NCBI GenBank assembly: GCA_022447225.1
Contig: JAKVAZ010000008.1
Location: forward strand, 124,001-188,000
Direction of reading: 5' to 3'
DNA length: 64,000 nt
Origin: Fuerstiella sp.
Lineage (GTDB): Bacteria; Planctomycetota; Planctomycetia; Planctomycetales; Planctomycetaceae
The notes under the pieces: generated by a model
The model's input: only the letters and a program-made list of their open reading frames with translations
What the model was told of the DNA's origin: nothing
Database searches by the model: none
Program-made: the position numbers and the translations under genes
In this document: positions 57,982 to 64,000 of the stretch, in pieces
How positions within the stretch are numbered: the first letter of the stretch is position 1
Layout of the letters: every line of letters starts with the position of its first letter

Positions 57982-59217
57982 TCAGGCCGAAGCACCTGGT
58001 GTTTGGCAATACAGATACTGGTCTGTGGACGCAACAGCCTCAAGCACATTTGCATAACTCGGACGACCTCGCACACGCCCCGAAACCCACCGCAGATGCT
58101 CGAGTCCGGTCCTTAGCATGGACAGCAGTCCGGTACGATACAGGACACGCCTTGTCCTCCTGGTACGTACATCTCTCGTTTCCAATTCCAGCCTTCCACT
58201 TTCCACAACATCTCTTTCGCTCTGCGGAAGATCTGCAATTGCGGCGGCCCACTCCTGCCGCATCCCGATGGTATCCAGAGGGGATCCTCGCAGCTCCTTG
58301 ATCTGGATCTCCCGATAAAGTGACAAGTAGTACCCAGGCCGACTGTAATCTCGCTGCTGCAGTGCCGGTTCGAGACGCTGCGTTTCAAGAAAATCACTTA
58401 CGATTGTATTAAACACCGAGTCGATTCGGGTTGGACATCCTGCAAACTGATCCATTCCTGGATATGTTGACACGTACCCTGCCGTTCCGTGAATCGCTGA
58501 GCCCTCTCCGTTACTCTGATTGCCCCATGAACAATAAAACGGCAAGTTGACATAGGTGACGTCGGAGGCTGCGGCAAGAAACAGAAATGCAGACGTGTTG
58601 TCGGGTGACAGCGGCCGATAGAGCGTTTTGTGGCGGTCGCGTATTTTGTCGGCCAGTTTGCGCCGGTGCAGACAATTCAGACTTCGTGGTAACTCATTAA
58701 AAAACATGGACTCAGCCTTCCATCCGGAAAACTGAAGAAAACGGTCCAGCACATGAAGTGGCGTTTGCTGTGTGACCTGGCCGTCAAACGGTGAAGTACG
58801 TTCGAAGCCTGACACGGACGAATAGCCGGAACGAACGTTCCAGATGAGGAGGTCCGGATTCGTTTCTTCAACAATCCTCTTCCAGACCGCGACTGAGCTG
58901 GGGCGAATCACATGCCGGTCTGTCAAAACAGCAACGTACCGTCCAGTCGCGTGCCGTGTCGCGTATTCCCAATTGTCGGCCATATTGAGCGGCTCCGGCG
59001 GCTGAAGATATCGCACTTCAGCGTCGCAATACTTTGCGACCTGCTGCACCAGCTCACCAAGTCTTTCGCTGTGGTCCAAATCAGTGGAATTATCTGAAAG
59101 GATTATTTCATAGTCATGATTCGTCTGGGCCACAGCTGACTGGAGGCATGTTGCAGCGAGTTCCCAGCGGTTGCGTGTGGGAATCACGATACTGACAAAC
59201 GGTGGCGACTTGAACAT
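57982..59217 (-). CDS. Family 2 glycosyltransferase
   Basis: The 411-residue protein opens with the GT2 signature VSIVIPTRNRWELAATCL and EIILSDNSTD. The position of the usual DXD motif reads LTDRHVI (about 101-107), so metal binding may be altered. The C-terminal 170 residues are not recognisable. It probably transfers a sugar in the polysaccharide pathway. Confidence 0.8.
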   Translation of the reverse strand: MFKSPPFVSIVIPTRNRWELAATCLQSAVAQTNHDYEIILSDNSTDLDHSERLGELVQQVAKYCDAEVRYLQPPEPLNMADNWEYATRHATGRYVAVLTDRHVIRPSSVAVWKRIVEETNPDLLIWNVRSGYSSVSGFERTSPFDGQVTQQTPLHVLDRFLQFSGWKAESMFFNELPRSLNCLHRRKLADKIRDRHKTLYRPLSPDNTSAFLFLAAASDVTYVNLPFYCSWGNQSNGEGSAIHGTAGYVSTYPGMDQFAGCPTRIDSVFNTIVSDFLETQRLEPALQQRDYSRPGYYLSLYREIQIKELRGSPLDTIGMRQEWAAAIADLPQSERDVVESGRLELETRDVRTRRTRRVLYRTGLLSMLRTGLEHLRWVSGRVRGRPSYANVLEAVASTDQYLYCQTPGASA

Positions 59218-59260
59218 CTGTTCGGATTTAGGCTTTAGTGAACTGAGAATTGGATTCCGG

Positions 59261-59980
59261 TCATCTGACCCTTCGCAGGTATCCGCTCGGCGCCACAGTA
59301 ATCATCAGTTTGTCCTCCATGTTCTGATCGATTTCAAAGTGCGGGTGTAATTCGACAAATTCCTGCACGGCTGTTTTGGGGTTGTTGCCCACCCCCCAGG
59401 GTCGATCCGGAAATGCATCTGCAGGCATATCCTCAATAACCGTATCAAATACAACACAGTAGCTCCCAACACTGACGAGCGGGGCGTAGGCATTGAGTTC
59501 AGCGAGTACATGCTCGTGAGTATGATTGGAATCCAGCAGGACAAGAATTCGTTCCCTCGAATGAGCAGCCGTCTGGACTTCGTCTATGATCTGAGGCGCA
59601 ATGCTGGATCCCTCGAGCATACGAATCCGTTTGTACATAGGATGGGCTTCAATCGCCTGTCGGTTGTGCTTACGTATATCAATGTCTATTCCGAGCACTT
59701 CCGAGTCCTGAGGCCCCCCGCACGCAGCATTCAGTTCAAGCATCGACGCCGACAGAATCAGCGAACCACCATGCGCAATGCCTGTCTCGATGATCAACTC
59801 CGGCTGTACACTCCAAATCAGCTCCTGCATTGCCACAATGTCCTGGGGGTACTGGATAACAGGACGACCCAGCCAGGAGAAATTGTAAGAATAGCGCTCT
59901 GCTGCACTTGTGGTAATGAAGTCCGCAGACAATTCGCGGAGGTGTTCCAGAGTGTTACCGCTCTGTTTCGTTTCGTTCAT
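59261..59980 (-). CDS. CmcI-like (cephalosporin hydroxylase family) methyltransferase
   Basis: I favour ATG at 59980 with a GGCGAGAAA site; another ATG at 59998 lies directly after the upstream stop. The 239-residue protein matches the CmcI/rhamnosyl O-methyltransferase family: PQDIVAMQELIW (about 44-55), ETGIAHGGSLI (motif I, about 66-76), VLGIDIDIR and LLDSNHTHEHVLAEL (about 148-162). These enzymes O-methylate antibiotic or sugar moieties with SAM. It likely methylates a sugar of the glycan. Confidence 0.88.
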   Translation of the reverse strand: MNETKQSGNTLEHLRELSADFITTSAAERYSYNFSWLGRPVIQYPQDIVAMQELIWSVQPELIIETGIAHGGSLILSASMLELNAACGGPQDSEVLGIDIDIRKHNRQAIEAHPMYKRIRMLEGSSIAPQIIDEVQTAAHSRERILVLLDSNHTHEHVLAELNAYAPLVSVGSYCVVFDTVIEDMPADAFPDRPWGVGNNPKTAVQEFVELHPHFEIDQNMEDKLMITVAPSGYLRRVR

Positions 59981-60000
59981 ATTTTTCTCGCCGGGCATAG

Positions 60001-60795
60001 TTATGCCTTTGCACTCGACTGACGTTCCAGTACGTAAAGTTCAATTGGTCCGTATTCTCCGGCAGACGGCAGCAGACTGCCGATTCGATGATGTTCATCG
60101 TAGTAGTCCGGAGTGGAGCCGTTGTCTCTGCATAATCGGGAATACAGTATTCGACTTACCAGGTAATACATACTGCTGATGTTTTCCCGGTGCTTCACAT
60201 CAAACATACCATCAAGGTGGTCGGCAAGGCGTTCCTTCCTGAGGAACAGGTTATGGTTTCTGACGGAGATCTCATCGAGTTCAAACGCCCGCCGCACCTC
60301 ATTAAATGCATTCTGTCCCTCTTCGAAATTCTCGATCATTAGATAGTGGCCGCCAGGCGCAAGAGAATCTCCGATGCGGTCGATGGCCTGTTTCTGTGCG
60401 TCCCATGTGGGCAGGTTGATAATAACGCGATCTGTTATGACGACATCCGGACGGATCGGCAGTTCTTCTGCAGTCAGATCCCACACGTCGAACTTTGTAT
60501 TGGAAACGCCCGCCTCCGTATTCAGATTCCTCGCAGCGTCGATCATTGCAGCTGCGTAGTCTAATCCGACAAACTGCAGAGAAGGGAACTGCTTCGCGAG
60601 TTCGATTGTCGAATACCCGTTCCCACAACCCACATCAACGACAGTATGAATACTGTCCTGAAATTTGCCCAGCCAGTTCTTCAGAGTGCGAATCTCCAAC
60701 TCGCGGAGATAGACATCGTTGGTAGTCGCCTCCACAGATGTGCCTTTACTGTCGGCGCGTGAGTTCCAGTATGCTTTGGTTTCTTCGAAGTTCAT
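60001..60795 (-). CDS. Class I SAM-dependent methyltransferase
   Basis: The 264-residue protein carries motif I VVDVGCGNGYST (about 52-63), the strand-2 acidic residue in GLDYAAAMIDAA, and LAPGGHYLMIENF (about 145-157), which define a Rossmann methyltransferase. It starts 17 bases after the aminotransferase stop and ends just before the CmcI-like gene. Its place in the cluster suggests N- or O-methylation of an amino or deoxysugar. Confidence 0.85.
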   Translation of the reverse strand: MNFEETKAYWNSRADSKGTSVEATTNDVYLRELEIRTLKNWLGKFQDSIHTVVDVGCGNGYSTIELAKQFPSLQFVGLDYAAAMIDAARNLNTEAGVSNTKFDVWDLTAEELPIRPDVVITDRVIINLPTWDAQKQAIDRIGDSLAPGGHYLMIENFEEGQNAFNEVRRAFELDEISVRNHNLFLRKERLADHLDGMFDVKHRENISSMYYLVSRILYSRLCRDNGSTPDYYDEHHRIGSLLPSAGEYGPIELYVLERQSSAKA

Positions 60796-60812
60796 AGAGC
60801 TATTCTGTTCCC

Positions 60813-61946
60813 TTACCTGTTCTGGGTTCGTGTGAGCGCAACGTTGGCCGCCGCATCGATGAGCGCATCGGCTACGTATGCTATGTCCTGACGTGAAAGA
60901 TCGTGATAACTGGGCAGGTTAACTGCACGAGGCGCTATCGAATAAGCAACGGGATTTTCAACGTGATCGAATGTTTTAAGGCTTGAGAGCGGATAGAAAA
61001 AGACACGAGCATCTATGCCACGTTTCCTGAGACTGCTCAACAGAACCTCACGCTGGAATCCTGGACTTTCCGGGAAGACCACGGTCGGCATCCAGGCACC
61101 GATTTCAACGCCTTCGGGCTCGGGGTTCATTGCGATACCCGGAATTTCTGAAAGGGCCCGTTTGTATTCGCACAAAATACGTTGTTTCGTTTTAATCAGT
61201 TCGTGAACGCGTTCCATCTGAGCGCAACCGATCGCCGCCTGAACGTTGGACAATTTGTATTTGTATCCGATGACGTCCGGAAAGAATTGTTTGGGCTGTG
61301 CCCGTGAGCGCCCGTGATTACTGAGTGTCAGTACCCGCTCGTAGAGATGGTCGTCGTTCGTGACGAACATTCCTCCTTCGCCGGTTGTGATGGTTTTGGT
61401 CCCGTGGAAGGAGAAGGCGCCAAATCGCCCCAGAGAACCGGCGCGTCTTCCATGGTACACAGCACCTATCGCTTCAGCAGCATCCTCGACAACCGGGATA
61501 TTGTGGCGTTCCCCGATCGCCGTCAGAGCGTCCATGTTGCATAGGTTACCATACAGATGGACCGCAATAATCGCCCTTGTTTTTTCGGTAATGGCCTGCT
61601 CGACACGTAGTGGATCGATGCACCATGAATCCGGCTGAATGTCCACCAGAACGGGTTCGGCGCCGAGATATGTGATGGGCGCGGCGGTCGCGATCCAGTT
61701 GATATCAGCCAGAATCACTTCGTCGCCGGGCCCGATCCCGAGGCCTGCAAGCCCCATATGAAGCGCGCCGGTACAACTCGATGTCGCGACCGCATGTTTC
61801 ACTCCCAGGTGCTCTCGGAAAAGCTGCTCAAACCGTCCGATGTATTCATAGCACTTTTCTCCCCACCCGGTGGCTGCAGCGTCAGTTGCATATTGAACCT
61901 CCAGTTCGGTGATGGACGGTTTGGTGTAGTGAATCCTCGACTTCAC
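60813..61946 (-). CDS. DegT/DnrJ/EryC1/StrS family sugar aminotransferase
   Basis: I place the start at GTG 61946, which shares GTGA with the stop of the C-methyltransferase and has GGAG upstream; a frame from ATG 62039 would overlap that gene by 97 bases. The 377-residue protein has PLP-binding features: D155 (VVEDAAEAIGA), the lysine K184 in SFHGTKTITTGEGG and the N-terminal HAVATSSCTGALH. It transfers an amino group from glutamate to a keto-sugar nucleotide. It would act on the 4-keto or 3-keto intermediate from the dehydratase upstream. Confidence 0.9.
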   Translation of the reverse strand: MKSRIHYTKPSITELEVQYATDAAATGWGEKCYEYIGRFEQLFREHLGVKHAVATSSCTGALHMGLAGLGIGPGDEVILADINWIATAAPITYLGAEPVLVDIQPDSWCIDPLRVEQAITEKTRAIIAVHLYGNLCNMDALTAIGERHNIPVVEDAAEAIGAVYHGRRAGSLGRFGAFSFHGTKTITTGEGGMFVTNDDHLYERVLTLSNHGRSRAQPKQFFPDVIGYKYKLSNVQAAIGCAQMERVHELIKTKQRILCEYKRALSEIPGIAMNPEPEGVEIGAWMPTVVFPESPGFQREVLLSSLRKRGIDARVFFYPLSSLKTFDHVENPVAYSIAPRAVNLPSYHDLSRQDIAYVADALIDAAANVALTRTQNR

Positions 61947-63166
61947 AGCACTGTCAGCTCCGGAATTGCCACAGTGAATCGGCCCGACCAGTTTCGGATG
62001 TTTGTCAATTGCGTGGAGATTTCTGTTTTTAGATTCCACGGGAGAATCAATACGAAGTCCGGACGAAACTGCTCGATCGCATCGGGATGTCTGATCGGAA
62101 TGTGGCTGCCGGGCAGGAATCGTCCCTGCTTCGACGGGGCCGCGTCCGCGACGAATGCCAGTAAATCCGGTTTCACTCCGGCATAGTTCAGCAGGGTGTT
62201 TCCTTTGGCAGCGGCCCCATAGGCAGCCACCGATTTCCCCTCACGGCGCTGACTGATGAGGAAGTCCAGCAAATCGTTCTTGACCTGATCAGCACGTTGC
62301 TGGAACGCCGTATATGTTGTCAGCGAGCGAAGACCTTGCAATTCTTCAGTCGTGACCATTTCGGGTACAGAATTCCCAGTCGGCCTGGGATCGTCGTCGT
62401 GGCAGCCAAATACGCGAAGGCTTCCTCCGTGGGTCGATAATTCCTCAACATCAAAGACCCGAAGCCCCGCCCGTTCAAAGAGGTTACTGACGGTAGACAG
62501 AGACAGATACGAGAAGTGCTCGTGATAAACTGTGTCGAATTGAGTTTCTTTAATCAGGCACATCAAATGCGGGAACTCCAGCGTGATTACTCCTCCAGGT
62601 TTCAGAGTCGACTTCATTCCCGCCGTAAAGTCGTTGATGTCCGGTACATGAGCGTAGACGTTGTTGCCGATGATAAGGTCCGCCTGTTGCCCTCCCTTCG
62701 TCAATTTTTCGGCAAGATCCTGCGTGAAGAACTCGCGCAGGACGTGAATTCCAAGCGTCTCAGCGGCATCGGCAGTGCCCGATGTAGGTTCAATTCCAAG
62801 ACACGGGATGCCGGCCTCAACAAAGTTGCGCAACAGGTATCCGTCATTTGACGCGATCTCCAGCACTAAACTGTCGGCACTGAGTTCGAAACGTTCGATC
62901 ACCATTCGTGAATATCGTGCTGCGTGTTCGAGCCACGATACTGAGACTGAAGAGAAATAGGCATAGTCATCACGAAATAATTCAGCGGGTCGAGCATAGT
63001 CTTCTGTCTGAACCAGCCAGCATTCAGCACAGACTTTTAGTTTCAGGGGGAAGTATGTCTCCGGCTGGCCGAGCTCCTCAGGTTTCAGGTAGGCATTTGA
63101 AAACGGCGCAAACCCCAGATCAAGAAATGTGTGTTCAAGCGGAGCGGAGCAGTGACGGCAATTCAC
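61943..63166 (-). CDS. NDP-sugar C-methyltransferase with zinc-binding N-terminus
   Basis: The 407-residue protein has a zinc-binding module with C3/C6 and C46/C49 (NCRHC, CAECW). A SAM-binding domain follows (LEIASNDGYLLRNF, about 107-120). The C-terminal domain is typical of sugar C-methyltransferases (VAAYGAAAKGNTLLNYAGV, about 312-330). Such enzymes methylate carbon 3 of 4-keto-6-deoxyhexoses to make branched sugars. It overlaps the epimerase by four bases upstream and the aminotransferase by four bases downstream, so its place in one pathway is clear. Confidence 0.9.
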   Translation of the reverse strand: MNCRHCSAPLEHTFLDLGFAPFSNAYLKPEELGQPETYFPLKLKVCAECWLVQTEDYARPAELFRDDYAYFSSVSVSWLEHAARYSRMVIERFELSADSLVLEIASNDGYLLRNFVEAGIPCLGIEPTSGTADAAETLGIHVLREFFTQDLAEKLTKGGQQADLIIGNNVYAHVPDINDFTAGMKSTLKPGGVITLEFPHLMCLIKETQFDTVYHEHFSYLSLSTVSNLFERAGLRVFDVEELSTHGGSLRVFGCHDDDPRPTGNSVPEMVTTEELQGLRSLTTYTAFQQRADQVKNDLLDFLISQRREGKSVAAYGAAAKGNTLLNYAGVKPDLLAFVADAAPSKQGRFLPGSHIPIRHPDAIEQFRPDFVLILPWNLKTEISTQLTNIRNWSGRFTVAIPELTVL

Positions 63167-63717
63167 AATGAAACTCCGTCAAACGATGAGTCTTCCATCA
63201 ATGCATGGGACTGATCTCGATCCGAAAGATCGCCCACTTCCATTGGCCAGTTGATTCCAACCAGCGGATCATTGAACCGAATTCCACCTTCTGCCTCAGG
63301 TTGATACGCGGCCGTGTGCAGATAGAGCAGCTCGCTGGATGGAGCGAGAACCTGAAAACCGTGTGCGAATCCCTCTGGGATGACCGCCATTTTGTTGTCG
63401 GATTCCGTCAGTGTTTCGGAGTGCCATTTGAGAAACGTCGGAGACCCCGTCCGAAGATCGAGAGCAACGTCCCACACAGATCCGCGGATGCAGCGAATTA
63501 ACTTCATTTCCGCGTGAGGCGGACGCTGAAAGTGCAAACCTCGAACCGCGCCCTGTGTTTCTGTCCGTGAACGGTTGATTTGGATAATTCGTCGGTGTCC
63601 AAGAATCTCCGAAAGTTCCTCTTCACAAAACCAACGTGTGAACACACCACGATGGTCGCCCAATGATTCTGATTCGACGATCCTGACGCCATCCAGTTGA
63701 GTCGGGATAATTTTCAT
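63163..63717 (-). CDS. dTDP-4-dehydrorhamnose 3,5-epimerase family protein
   Basis: ATG at 63717 shares ATGA with the upstream dehydratase stop and gives 184 residues. It has the RmlC cupin fold with DHRGVFTRWF (about 22-31), the catalytic His region VRGLHFQ (about 59-65), KLIRCIRGSVWDVALDLR and PEGFAHGFQVL. Next to a CDP-glucose dehydratase-like gene it probably epimerises a CDP-4-keto-6-deoxyhexose rather than the dTDP form used for rhamnose. Confidence 0.88.
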   Translation of the reverse strand: MKIIPTQLDGVRIVESESLGDHRGVFTRWFCEEELSEILGHRRIIQINRSRTETQGAVRGLHFQRPPHAEMKLIRCIRGSVWDVALDLRTGSPTFLKWHSETLTESDNKMAVIPEGFAHGFQVLAPSSELLYLHTAAYQPEAEGGIRFNDPLVGINWPMEVGDLSDRDQSHALMEDSSFDGVSL

Positions 63718-64000
63718 CCGGAAGCCCAAACGGTCTTTCGCTCTGTTGCCGCCTTCTGGTACTGAACGATTTGTTCTTCAGTGATGACTCGGGATTCACG
63801 AAGGTACCGGCGATACCAGTCCGCGGTCGCGTTGATCCCTTCGTCGAGCGACCAGATCGGTTCCCACTGTAACTGGTCCTTTGCTTTCGCGGTGTCCAAA
63901 CAAAGCAGCCTGGCTTCGTGCGGCTGCGGCCTGTCAGTAACGTTCCAGGCACACTCGGACAACCGCGACTTGACGGCATGGAGAACGTCAATCACCTGCC
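63714..64000 (-). CDS. rfbG: CDP-glucose 4,6-dehydratase, C-terminal fragment at window edge
   Basis: The frame is open to the right edge; only about 94 C-terminal residues are visible. KSRLSECAWNVTDRPQPHEA and LLCLDTAKAKDQLQWEPIW, then a DEGINATADWYRRYLRE-like end, match the C-terminus of CDP-glucose 4,6-dehydratases (RfbG). These make CDP-4-keto-6-deoxyglucose, the first step to branched or dideoxy sugars. The catalytic region is outside the window, so the call rests on the C-terminal pattern and the following genes. Confidence 0.75.
   Translation of the reverse strand, partial: QVIDVLHAVKSRLSECAWNVTDRPQPHEARLLCLDTAKAKDQLQWEPIWSLDEGINATADWYRRYLRESRVITEEQIVQYQKAATERKTVWASG

Noticed and set aside
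61947-62039. ATG-started extension of the DegT aminotransferase into the C-methyltransferase
   Set aside because: It would create a 97-base overlap. GTG at 61946 gives a four-base GTGA overlap with a GGAG site and the family-typical N-terminus.
1-64000. tRNA, rRNA and complete insertion sequences
   Set aside because: I saw no cloverleaf T-loop signatures, ribosomal RNA motifs, transposase genes or terminal inverted repeats of insertion sequences anywhere in the window. A covariance-model scan would be needed to exclude small RNAs.

Overview
The window looks like chromosomal DNA of a planctomycete (Planctomycetota, probably Planctomycetales; genus not determinable by eye). The clearest marker is a three-gene minus-strand operon at 20.1-28.0 kb. 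It holds a PSD1/cytochrome-c DUF1549-DUF1553 protein, a DUF1501 protein and a DUF1587/1592/1588/1585-type protein, a set that is a hallmark of this phylum. A membrane-anchored Ser/Thr kinase beside an ECF sigma factor, secreted nitrilase-like proteins and many small exported proteins of unknown function fit the same picture. Base composition is moderate, with two clearly AT-rich islands at about 18.2-19.2 kb and 47.9-48.9 kb.

Layout. 0-4.1 kb: type II secretion / type IV pilus assembly genes on the plus strand (GspK-like, a GspL/PilM-like fusion, a GspM/PilO-GspC-like fusion), then a GH5 endoglucanase. 5.8-16.4 kb: mostly unlinked metabolic and hypothetical genes. These include a secreted nitrilase fused to a GDPD domain, a F420/NADP-type oxidoreductase, an Eis-like acetyltransferase, two Cys-rich exported proteins (one built of regular CC repeats), an HD-domain protein, an aldo/keto reductase and a GH88/105 family hydrolase. 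16.8-20.1 kb: a degraded patch with frameshifted secreted-protein genes on either side of an AT-rich hexapeptide acyltransferase. 20.1-28.0 kb: the planctomycete PSD operon. 28.2-29.3 kb: a serine hydrolase.

29.8-40.6 kb: probably the most interesting stretch. It contains an ECF sigma factor divergently oriented to a membrane Ser/Thr kinase. Around them lie a Gln-rich exported repeat protein, an exported trypsin-like protease, an exported YbjN-like protein and a small exported Cys-containing protein. All four exported genes carry the same promoter-like sequence, [T/C]GTAAC-N16-CGCT, at 45-90 bases from their start codons. I propose this is a local ECF regulon of envelope or secreted proteins. 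Two of the four proteins share a C-terminal domain, two share a YbjN-like domain, and a decayed copy of one lies nearby.

41.0-46.7 kb: arginine decarboxylase and agmatinase-family genes (polyamine route), a SapC-like protein and a second exported nitrilase-family protein. 46.9-47.5 kb: a pseudogene. 47.9-64.0 kb: a nearly continuous minus-strand surface-glycan cluster. Transcription runs from a CDP-glucose 4,6-dehydratase fragment at the right edge through a dTDP-sugar 3,5-epimerase-like protein, a C-methyltransferase, a DegT aminotransferase, methyltransferases, glycosyltransferases, acetyltransferase, YdcF, an NDP-sugar epimerase, a NodU-type carbamoyltransferase, and a DUF3473-type polysaccharide deacetylase. 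Many of these genes overlap by 1-7 bases, which indicates an operon making a modified deoxysugar and its polysaccharide.
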